From the NCBI RefSeq assembly GCF_014529535.1, contig NW_023503409.1:3844390-3908389 (forward strand): a DNA stretch of 64,000 nt. Reading direction: 5' to 3'. Position numbers and translations under genes: made by a program. Below, one piece after another: positions 36,671 through 46,446 of the stretch; positions within the stretch are counted from its first letter, which is position 1, and every line of letters starts with the position of its first letter. The notes beneath the pieces were generated by a model. It searched no databases. It was not told the origin of the DNA and saw nothing but the letters and a program-made list of their open reading frames with translations. This DNA comes from Bradysia coprophila (lineage: Eukaryota > Arthropoda > Insecta > Diptera > Sciaridae).

Positions 36671-38473
36671 ATGAACTCCACGATACTGCTGAAAGTAGTT
36701 CTCAATGTTATGTCGACGACGGTTTGGTACAAGCAGTACTCAGGTTTAATCAGTCAACTGAATGATTTTTATCATTTCGATCATAACATTTTGTTAATGG
36801 ACTCATCGCTCGATCTGGATCGTTGGCTTCCACTGTTGTCATCAAGTTCCAGGCCGTACAACTTTGTTCCACAAACACTTTACACTTTTGACGACCTCTC
36901 GGAACGGACAACAGTAAAGGCTAAGGCCAGCACAAATACATTTCTGATTGTTGTCGTAGGCTCAAAATTGAAACCATCGCAATTCTTATCTACGATTAGA
37001 GCCATCCGAAGACTTGATATCAATGTGAAAATTTGTGTATTTTTCACTCACAACGTCACTACTTTAAATACCATCGAGCAATTATTCCGTTGGAGTTGGA
37101 GTGCTGGTATTGTGAACATCTTTAGCGCATTTTACTTAAAAACTAAGGAAGAGGAACGCACATTCAACGTTTTCAGATACGATCCTTTTGGGACATTTGA
37201 CTTGATGAATGTGACAAGAAGCAATTCTCTTCGGGACCACTTTCCCCACGAAGTACCTAATTATCAAACAAATCCGTTTCAAATTATGTGGGTTGATGAA
37301 GTTGACGTCCTTCCCACTGAATTAGAATTTGTTGACACTGTTCGCAGTGTCTTTAATGCCACGTTGTCCGTCTTGTATATAGGCTACGCGGAATTAGCTG
37401 CAGACCAAAAAATACACGGAGATATAATGATCCATGAAAAATGTGTAAGAACATCTATGGTGAACCTACTATATCCATATCGACAGACAACGATAATTTT
37501 AATAGTTCCTCATGCTCGCCCGTATTCCTACTTCCTCGAATATTTACAAAATGAAACTGGAACGTGGACGCTTCTCTTCACCTACACTTTTATCGTCATT
37601 GTGGTATCAACGCTTCTACTTATTCTTTCTGGCTATTTTCATAAGAAGAAAATTTTGCTTCTCCAATGTGTGACAGACGTCGTCAATCTCTTAATGAATG
37701 ATAACGCGTACATCCGATATAGAAATCTTCACAGTGCAGACGCCTTCGTCATAGTACCTTTAACCTTCATCGGTCTAATTGTTATGAACGGCATTCTGTC
37801 AATCTTCCAGAGTTATATTACGTCACCTATTTACCAGCCGCAAATTAACTCGATTGAAGATCTGTACAAGTCCTCAGTTCCGATTATGGCCACAGCCGAT
37901 TATGAAGCTGGATGGAGAGACAGGTTTGTTGAACTGTTGGAAGATATATCCAGGGATGGTGGATGGAGTGACAAGGTACATGATATAAAACCAGATCAAC
38001 TTTCAAGAGAAATGGAAAAATTTAACGATTCTATAGCGTTTTTCTTGCATGACTATCAGGCACTAACACTTTTGGAAGCCCAAAAGCGTTTGGCCTTAAA
38101 AGCTTATCATCTCTTAGACGGGTAATTTTTGACTAGATATTTGTTGTCACAACAATTTAGATCGGATTTTCCTTTCGTTGAAGCTATAAACGATGTAATC
38201 CACAGATTGAATGGTGCAGGATTAATTAATGAGTGGAATAAACGACAATATGAAAAAGGAGCGAAAAGACTATTGCAAATAAATCATCAAATAAAAATCA
38301 CTGAAGCGCCAGACATGGATGAATTTGCAATACCGACTGTTGTTTGGTGTGGTTGGATTGTAAGTTCAGTTGTTTTCATTTGCGAACTAATTTGGAACAA
38401 AATCAAGTCATACTGCCAGAAGCGTAAAATATTTTGTAAATTGAAGAGGTCTGACCATCGTAAATTTGTGTAA
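36671..38473 (+). pseudogene. Divergent ionotropic receptor (IR) with one in-frame TAA
   Basis: A single uninterrupted exon of 601 codons apart from TAA at codon 485 (38123-38125). The reading frame is the same before and after it. The ATG at 36671 follows a normal-looking promoter. The N-terminal ligand-binding half is followed by M1 (about 297-322, WTLLFTYTFIVIVVSTLLLI), a second hydrophobic segment (about 356-381, FVIVPLTFIGLIVMNGIL), the S2 lobe (SIEDLYKSSVPIMATADYEAGW), then the stop. After the stop come the rest of S2 (INDVIHRLNGAGLINEWN) and M3 (about 553-575, PTVVWCGWIVSSVVFICELIW) with a basic tail. This is the layout of divergent chemosensory IRs, and the length is normal. It is either a very young pseudogene or a gene using stop readthrough. 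A GT...AG of only 15 bases spans the stop and is too short to be an intron. Confidence 0.82.
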
Positions 38474-39948
38474 AACTCATTTCTTCCGTTCCAAGAAGGG
38501 ACCCATTTAAAATGTAAAAAGAAAGCTACAAATAACGAACACTAGCAAAGGAAGCACGCAGACGAAGAGAGTTGCAAATAATTTCACTTTAGACTTACCA
38601 CATGTTCGAATAAATGGAATCTGTGTTAAAAGTCCAAAAAGGAAATATTTTTTTAAATGCCTCGAAACCACGATAAGAGCCGACTCACGCCTTTTTTTAC
38701 AAATGGAAGATAAAATCGCCTTTTGGAAAAATAGTATATTAGGAGACTATTCACCCTTAAGGACAAAGAGCACATTAAGAATAACAGTTATTGGTCTTCT
38801 TTTTGGCGCTCGAGGAACAATAAAATCATTTTTCGAAAATTTTCGGCAAACTTTTTAAAATACCAGATACCAGAATCAATCGTAAATGAAATAATTCATA
38901 ATCACTTATATCAAGCAAAAGTGATCATAGTGGACAACTGCCAAAGAGAGTAATATTTTGTATGATATGGATTTTTTACAATATTTTACAGTTGTGTGAC
39001 ATATGTCAAGTTTCAGTACCCTATTAAGAGTACCACTCATACTTGAACTGCGTTCTTTATACAATTATTAACCAATAATCTGACATACCCATAAATAGTT
39101 TTATGTAAATTAATGAAATTTCAGTACTGTGAAAGGCAAATATGAAATCATACCTGTGAAATAAATATTTTTTCATACCTAGGACCCGTCGAATATGAAA
39201 AATATTATTCGTACCACGGACTAAAAGTCTTTTTTTAGCATATTCGATTCCAGCCCTCGCCTTCGGCTCTGTTTGGAAACCTCTCATATACACTAAAAAA
39301 GACTAGTCCTAGGTACGAAATATACTATCATCCTCTCTTAAGAAAATAACTTACAAGAATTGCCTCGACTAATTGCTTGAAGAGGACGAATGTGCGCATG
39401 CTCATGTGAATTAGAATATAATGGAATATGCATAATCCCACAAAAACCTCAAAGAGGAAACGCTATTAATTATTGTCGTATGAGGGGTTTCCTCAGCATC
39501 TGCCACTTGTGACGCATTTTTTTTGTAAAGCTATCGCTATCGCTTCGATTCATGATACACTCGATCGAGTTTTATAGTCAAAATGTGAGTACATAGTAAG
39601 AACATTACTTGTGATAGCTTGACGTAATGTATGCGATATATGATAATGCAATACACTCGGCAATATGAGGAATGTATTGCTGTTGCGCAAAAGGTGTCCT
39701 GTTTCGCCTGTTTGAGAGTGCACAGCTGCAACAGAGTGCAACATTTAAGTTTGATGTGAGTAAGTCTAATTGAAACAGGCTAATGAGAAGAATATGTCAA
39801 CTATGATTGCAGTGACATTTTTTGAGTTTAAGTTTTATATATTTCAAATTAGTGCCATAAGTCCTAGATGATACTTAAGATTGTGCGATATTCACACCTA
39901 CTTGGTCTTGGTCACACACGTCATTTGGATACACAGTTAGTACAATAA

Positions 39949-40097
39949 TGCTTAGTTTCCTCTTACCAAAAAAAGTACTCCGTGTGAGAGACAAAATTGA
40001 ATTTTTTCAATTTTTCTTTGTTTATTTGACAGTTTGCTCTCTCACGGCGCTCTAACGGCTCTCTCACGGCGTACTTTTTTTAAGTGGAATGGGCACT
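39949..40097. mobile_element. Harbinger-like MITE, copy 3
   Basis: 149 bp, starting TGCTTAGTTTCCTCTTACC and ending AAGTGGAATGGGCACT, flanked on both sides by TAA (39946-39948 and 40098-40100). The sequence appears identical to the copy at 58205-58353, including a partial repeat of the CTCTCACGGCG word. This implies recent movement or exchange. Confidence 0.82.
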
Positions 40098-41017
40098 TAA
40101 GCATACCTAGTGTGAAGCTCGACGGTATACCACACAATGTGGTTCTAAAATCTTTTCAAAAAAGATCGTCGTAAAAACATTTTTTCAAGACAAATTTTAT
40201 TAGTAAAACTAATGCCGCACGTGACACAATATTGTCAATACTTCATATTTTTTGTTTCCAATCGTACGGAAAATTGAATTTTAACATTTATCAAACGAAG
40301 ATTAATATCAATATTAAATCAATTTGAACGTTCGGTGGTGACTTATTGACTAGGGAAGGCTAAAGAATGAGCAAGTTACGGATAATTTTTAGGAAATTGA
40401 TGTGAAAGTGAATATTAAACGAAACCAGTGGATTTCTGAGATTCAACAAATCCCGAAGACGGGTGAAAGTTTCATAAAATTTGTTGAAATTTCCGTTGAT
40501 ATTTATATGAATCACTGGATATACTGTGTAATCGGACAACCAATTGTGCCTGTTTAATGTGGCGTCTTTTTCCGATTTAGGGTGCGCCTTTGTTCTACCT
40601 TTGTTGTGCGTCAGTCGAGTTTTACCGAGTTAGATCGCTCACCTCAATACCCTCTCTAGCACCAAACTTCGTTTTGACGCAGTCAAAATACCACCTTATT
40701 TGACAAATGCGACACTTTCTTTTTTTTTTGTAAGAGAGTTGCCGTGTTGCGCCCTTTTTTAATAGGACATTCGATATTTTGAACGTTCCACAATCCCGGA
40801 CAACCAACAACGAAACGGAAAAACAATGCGAAAATCTCACGAATACCGTTGATAGGGTTCACCTACATTTTGTTATTATGTGAATTTTTTGTTTTTATTA
40901 TTTATAATAAGAAAATATTGAATGTACAACAAAAACTAATTTTAGTGACATGGTGTGGTATCGAACATAGGATATTTTACTTCCATGGATTTTTTTTTAA
41001 ACTTTTATGAACATTTT

Positions 41018-41731
41018 GAGGGATTCTTTTGAAAAACAGAATCTTGAAATCGGACGCATTTTCCATTGGACTTTTTTATATGTGCCTGAATTGGTATTGG
41101 TCCCTAGAACCTAAAACCACTTTCAAAAAAATTCTTCGAATCTTGTGTGGCTAGTGGGAGGTGATCGAAAACTGAAAACATGCACTTTTCTTACAAAAAT
41201 TTCTCCAGTTACACGAGCCGTACAGGGTCGTGTGGGGTGTCATTAGAAAGGTAATTGCATGTGCTAATGGGAAAAGTAGGGTCTTGTTGGGTTTAAAATT
41301 CATCCACACTGTGATATGTGCAGTTGAAGTTTTCAACCGAAAAAAGACTGACTACTTACACTTTTCTTACAGAAATTTCTCGAGGTACACGAAACGTACA
41401 TGGTCGTGTGGGGTGTCATTTGAAAGGTAATTGCATGTACTTTTAGGAAAAATAGAGCTTACAGAAGTTTGGTAGCATCTTCGATGAGTTATGTGAAGTT
41501 GAAATGTTTAAGTGCTTATATTGCATCGAAGATGCTACCAAACTTCTGTAAGCTCTATTTTTCCCATTAGTACATGCAATTACCTTTCTAATGACACCCC
41601 ACACGACCCTGTACGGCTCGTGTAACTGGAGAAATTTTTGTAAGAAAAGTGGATGTTTTCAGTTTTCGATCACCTCCCACTAGCCACACAAGATTCCGAT
41701 TTCAAGATTCTGTTTTTCAAAAGAATCCCTC
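41018..41731. repeat. 714-bp foldback element
   Basis: Terminal arms start GAGGGATTCTTTTGAAAAAC on the left and end with its exact complement on the right, extending over 37 bases. Inner arms starting at TCTTGTGTGGCTAGTGGGAG (about 41141) and ending near 41692 pair again. A third inner pair surrounds AGCTTACAGAAGTTTGGTAG (about 41458 and about 41550). A block resembling the left inner arm is repeated in direct orientation at about 41360-41440. Left-arm bases 41055-41140 have no partner. Confidence 0.75.
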
Positions 41732-41784
41732 TTTGCTCTCTATTCGTTGTTCCGAAATGTAATTTCAAAACAAAAAATCGGATT

Positions 41785-42820
41785 TTATAATTTACTAAAA
41801 ATCTCTCTTGGTCTGTATTTGTTGATAAACGTTGAAACAATTCCACTGACTTTGGCGGAATCATTTAAATGTACATGATGATCGCCGTCTACCGAATGTA
41901 TTTCAAAATTAAGATTCTTACTCATTATTTGCACAATTTCGTCGTAGTGTTCTTGATTTTCAACTTTTGGCTTCAAGGAACTTTTTATGAAACAGTACGG
42001 AGAACTGATATTTTTCGCAAACATTATTAGCATATCATGGGCCATCATTGGTATTGGCGTTGCTTTCAATCGATTATCTCGCGCAAAATAATATTTGTTC
42101 GGAAGAGTGGCTGATGGTAGGACTGCTCGTTGGAGAAGGTACGGAGCCGATTCACCATTAATTTGCAAAAATATTCCCGACTTGGTCTTTGCTAACAGTT
42201 CCTCATATGTATAAGATGGTGGCTCTTGTTTTTGACGATTTCTGACATCAGCATCGAGAGATCTTTGTAATCCCTTCGAAAAGTGACGTTGAATTAACTT
42301 AAAAATATTACTGTACGGCTTCAGGGTGTCAAAACCAATAACCATATCGCATTTGTTGGGAAATGTTGAAGCATAGAAAAACGATACCACCGAACCTAAT
42401 GAGTGCGCCATCAGTGATACCTTTTCCCAGCGGTAATGGTCACAGATCAACATCACCGTATAGAAATAAGTTTCCATTGAATAAATCATACCATCTCCAA
42501 TGCGAGATGAATGTCCGTGGCCTGGAAGATCGATAGCCAAATAGCTGATGTGATCAGGTAATTGTAATATGAGAGGATCGAATGATCCGGAGTTATCTTG
42601 CCAGCCATGAATGCAAAGAATTGGGCGAATAGATTTTGATCCCCACCATTTGCCTGCTATATGACCCCAAGGAACTTTAATTCGCACGTCTTCCACCTTA
42701 AAAATAATAATCTGAACAATTCTTCCAAAACAAAACGAAAAGGTATTTATATATTGCAGTAGTGACTGCGTACCATAAATGTACACATACCTGCCGTTCG
42801 TAGTCGTTCGATGCAATCAT
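41785..42820 (-). CDS. Kraken-like alpha/beta hydrolase (paralogue A)
   Basis: Probable serine hydrolase of the insect kraken/CG5707 type. Two exons: 42791-42820 (MIASNDYERQ) and 41785-42696, total 313 residues. The family hallmark VPWGHIAGKWWGS comes first. The oxyanion motif HGWQDNSGSFD follows, then LAIDLPGHGHSS, the nucleophile elbow MAHSLGS, and the catalytic His in DGDHHVHL near the C-terminus. The acid is probably in the region before it. There is no signal peptide. The frame could be read 5' through the intron, but the GT-AG junction and the match of exon 1 with paralogue B favour the ATG at 42820. A GATA-type motif AGATAAGATA lies at 42931-42940, about 110 bases upstream. Confidence 0.88.
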
Positions 42821-43119
42821 TTTTCACAAGTTGAAGATGTACTTTGGTACTGTAAGTCGAAGAAGAAAGAAAACGTTAAACAGAAAATATGATTTGTGTA
42901 CCGTAGAACATCTTCTAATGTTAAGAGTTTAGATAAGATAACTATAATTACGTCGATTACGCACGTCTTTATTGATACTTCAGATTAGTCAATTTATAAC
43001 ATCTAATCTGAACCGAGGGGTATTCATATTCACTGCTACCGATTTATTGTTTCTACTGTGATTTTATTTGAACTTCCAATTCCAATAAATCCTTTTATTA
43101 AATAAAGCTCGGATCCGGA

Positions 43120-43330
43120 CAGGCTAACCTGAGACCTGACCTGAAATATCTGATAATATGATTCGACCTGCCTGGACCTGAATATACATAAAGCCTGATT
43201 GGACCTGAAATAGAATAATTTTAATTGACCTGACCTGACAGGTTGTCAGGTTGCCTGAATTTTTGCCAAAGAAGATCGATTTTACTCTAGCAAAATATTC
43301 AAAATTCACTCAGGTCAAGTCAGGTGAGAC
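43120..43330. repeat. Element built of CCTGA/TCAGG words
   Basis: Dense degenerate copies of GACCTGA, CCTGA and TCAGGT in both orientations. The ends GCTAACCTGAGACCTGACCT and AGGTCAAGTCAGGTGAGACG are imperfect inverted copies. Same architecture as the TCAGAT and GAGAC elements. Confidence 0.55.
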
Positions 43331-43492
43331 GTACACGATTATCGAACGATCCCTTGCTGGGAATAAATGAAATACATAAGGAAGTATTAAGGATGAGTAG
43401 TTTAGTATTTAGGATGGGAGGACGACAGTGATTGAATGTTACTAACCTTTTCACCAATTTGCAATGCTGTTCTACGCACGGTGGAATGTATT

Positions 43493-43556
43493 AAATAACC
43501 TCCATACAAACTGCACACACACTCTACGGGGTGTGCAGTTTGTATGGAGGTTATTT
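43493..43556. repeat. Perfect 26-bp-arm hairpin
   Basis: AAATAACCTCCATACAAACT (start of left arm) is mirrored exactly by the right arm ending GTATGGAGGTTATTT, around a 12-base loop. A minimal MITE or a foldback end-to-end remnant. Confidence 0.7.
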
Positions 43557-43839
43557 AGAATGTATAATAAGACCAACGTATACAAAAAAGGGAATATTCT
43601 AATATGAAATGTTACAGTGCTCCAGCGATAGTATAACATCGTGCTAAAGAATACCGAGACGCAAAAATTACATTTTCTTTCTAAGACTCTGAAGTTCTGA
43701 ATGGTTTAAAAAAAAAAAGAAATTCAATCGACGCACAATTTTTTGAGTGTGTACATTTTGGCCGAACTGTAGTTGCTCTTAAATAATCTTATCAACACAT
43801 GCATTCATAAGATAAGATCTTTTCTTAGCTGCTGTTGAA

Positions 43840-45189
43840 ATGGAAAATACGCATATCGCTTCACATAAAGCCAAAGTTAGGAAGCTCTTAAATCCATTCA
43901 AACAAAAAAGAAATATTTCAACCACTCAACCGTGTAACAATATGTCGAAAACTCGATGTGATAGTAGCATTTGGTACGGTGACGATATGGCTGAGCAGCA
44001 AAGTCAATGGCTCTTCACTTTGAGTGATGCAGAACTAGACGAACTATTGCAGGTGGCTGACCAAGTGGTTGCGAGTAGCAAATCTGAAAAATTTCTTTCT
44101 CTTGACTTAATCGAGAATGTTGATAAATTCCACCTGCCTCTTATCAAAGCAAAAATAGCTAAATTCACTGATCAATTACAAAATGGAATTGGATTTGTTT
44201 TGTGGCGAGGAATACCAGTGGAAAAGTGGAGTCGAATGCAAACATTTGCTGCATTTTTAGTCATAGGCAAATGTATGGGTAATTTGCGTCAGCAGAATGT
44301 AAAGGGGCATGTACTAGGTTAGAAGTTTTGCTGTTTTTAGAGAATTTAAAAAATTCGCATAATTTCAATTGAAACTGAAAATTTAAGATATACGCACATT
44401 TGAGCGCTTAAGCGCTGCTTAAAATGAGAGATACTAGCAGAACAGCTTCTTTATTTGTCTTTTCGTTTTGTTACTTTTCAATTTTTAATTAAAGTTTCGA
44501 TTTTGATATTAGGACATGTCAGAGACCTTGGCCTATCTAGCACCGATCCGAAAATTCGAGTTTATCAGACAAATGAACGGCAAACTTTCCACACCGATTC
44601 TTGCGATGTTGTGGCATTGTTGTGTCTTAAAAAAGCTAAAAGCGGTGGCCTATCATCGCTAGTAAGCAGCGGCACAATTTACAATGAAATGTTGAAAATC
44701 AACCCAGAACTGCTAGAGCATCTTCTGCAACCATTAGCTTTCGATAAAAGAGGAGAAGTGGCTGAAGGGGATCTACCATTCTATATGATGCCAGTTTTTA
44801 GTGAGCATGATGGCTTTCTATCTGCATTTTACCAAAGGCAGTATATTGACTCAGCGCAAAGATTTCCTGATGCTCCCAGATTAACAGATAGTAAAATTGC
44901 GGCATTGGATTTGTTTGACGATTTAGCGAATAAATTGAATTTCGAAATGGAATTACAGCCTGGGGACGTACAATTCGTGCATAATCATTCTTTGTTACAC
45001 GATCGCACTGCTTTCACTGATTGGGACGAGCCAGAGCGTAAGCGACATTTGCTGCGGATGTGGATTGCTACTCCGAATGCGAGACCTTTGCCCAGCGTTT
45101 TTTCTCAGCGATTTGGCAGTGTAACTGTTGGCTTCCGTGGTGGTCTGGATAATTTTGGAATAACTGCAGTTGCACCATTGTATGTGTAA
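43840..45189 (+). CDS. TauD/TfdA-family Fe(II)/2-oxoglutarate dioxygenase
   Basis: Two exons, 43840-44317 and 44513-45189, joined in a Gly codon (GHVLG|HVRDLG), 384 residues. The N-terminus is basic and may be an organelle targeting sequence (RKLLNPFKQKRNISTTQP). The double-stranded beta-helix core carries the iron facial triad: HTD in ERQTFHTDSCDVVALLC, and a distal His in VQFVHNHSLLHDRTAF. The downstream Arg of HLLRMW probably binds 2-oxoglutarate. Such enzymes hydroxylate small substrates such as taurine; the substrate here is unknown. As I recall, close relatives are abundant in fungi and some arthropods rather than in typical insect gene sets. AATAAA lies at 45231-45236. It is convergent with hydrolase B. 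Confidence 0.86.
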
Positions 45190-45381
45190 GCACTTGTTTA
45201 TGAATTGGCGGTTCTTGAATATTTTTTTTAAATAAATGAACGAACCATTCAACACAACAAAGATTTATTGAAATCCGTTACAGTTAAAAACAATATGTTA
45301 AATATCCGTCATATCACCTGTGTTCACCTGTGCTTACAAAAACATGTACAAAAAATTACATTTACCAGAAGTTCAGTGTCT

Positions 45382-46446
45382 TCACAATTTACTAACCGCA
45401 CTCAACGGTCGACATTTGTTAATAAAATTCGAAACGATAACAGAAACCTTTTCCGGCTCGGTTAAATGCACATGGTGCGCTGAATCAACGCCATGCAATT
45501 CGAATTGTGGATTCTCTTTCATTACATCAACGGTCTCATTGAAATACTTTCGATTTTCTTTGAATGACGATTGCGTCGCTTTTATAAAGCAGTACGGAGC
45601 TTTGATCCGTTTCGCCAGGAATAAATTGGTTTCATGTGGCAGCATAACAGCGTGAAGCGATTTCAATCGGCTGTCGCGTGTGAAATAGTATTTATCCGAT
45701 TCTTTGGCTGATGGTTTAATTGCTCGTTTCAGTAAGTAGGGAGCTGTCTCTCGAGTCACTGATAATATCGTTGCTGACGTTAGCCGATCGATGAGCTCTT
45801 CGTACTTATAGCTGGGAGGTTCGGATTTTTCTTGATTCCTAATATCAGCGACCATCAAGTCCTCGATTGAATTGTTGAAAAAGTGTGTAACGTATCCGAA
45901 ATTCGTCACAAACGGCTTCAACGTGTCGAATGAAACGACCATATCACATTTTTCCGGGTATGCCGCCGCAAATAGAAAACCAATAATCGCTCCCATTGAA
46001 TGTGCCATCAAAGACACTTTTTCCCATTGAAGCTTTTTGCAGATCAGAACCAATGTGTACAAGTAATCGATGTGACTGTAGATCATTCCGTCGGGATATC
46101 TAGAAGACAATCCATGGCCAGGAAGATCAATAGCCAGATAACTGACATGATTCGGAAGCATTGGAATGAGTGAGTCAAACGTACCTGAAATGACGAAAAG
46201 TTTATCATCAAAACCTAAATTTCCTGTGAAAATCTATTTAAATACCGGCATTGTCTTGCCATCCGTGCAGGCAAAGAATCGGTCTTACATGCTTTGGTCC
46301 CCAGAATTTCGCAGCAATATGGCCCCATGGAACTGGAATCGTTATTTCTTCCACCTAAAATCGTTTAGGCTCCATAAAACATCATCCAGAGCAATCTTAA
46401 CAAACGATTATACCTCTCGAATATGCTGTAAATGTTGTTGAGCCAT
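45382..46446 (-). CDS. Kraken-like alpha/beta hydrolase (paralogue B)
   Basis: Three exons: 46414-46446 (MAQQHLQHIRE), 46246-46354 and 45382-46184, total 314 residues. Motifs: VPWGHIAAKFWG, HGWQDNAGTFD, LAIDLPGHGLSS, the nucleophile elbow MAHSMGA and the catalytic His in SAHHVHL. It is cytosolic by sequence and lacks a signal or targeting peptide. It differs from A in having an intron exactly within the HGWQDNAG motif. The poly(A) signal on this strand is probably at 45264-45269, so the 3' end approaches that of the TauD gene (stops 192 bases apart). GATAAGATAAG lies at 46605-46615, about 160 bases upstream of the start. Confidence 0.9.

Larger units (their letters stand above)
38474..41784. 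other. Intergenic region with a Harbinger MITE and a large foldback
   Basis: Apart from the MITE at 39949-40097 and the foldback at 41018-41731, it shows a weak inverted pair (CCTAGGAC at 39178-39185 against GTCCTAGG at 39306-39313). No credible coding exon seen. Confidence 0.5.
42821..43839. promoter_or_regulatory. Shared divergent promoter region of hydrolase A and the TauD gene
   Basis: Intergenic kilobase between two divergent genes. GATA-factor motifs occur near both ends: AGATAAGATA at 42931-42940, CTTATC at 43788-43793 and GATAAGAT at 43811-43818. The middle holds a CCTGA-word repeat (about 43120-43330) and a 64-bp hairpin at 43493-43556. Confidence 0.5.

Noticed and set aside
38111-38140. 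A GT...AG pair that would remove the TAA of the IR gene as an intron
   Set aside because: The span is only 15 bases, far below the minimum intron length for insect spliceosomes.
39057-39293. Minus-strand frame of 78 codons and the weak inverted pair around CCTAGGAC
   Set aside because: The arms share only about 8-12 bases and the frame has no family features.
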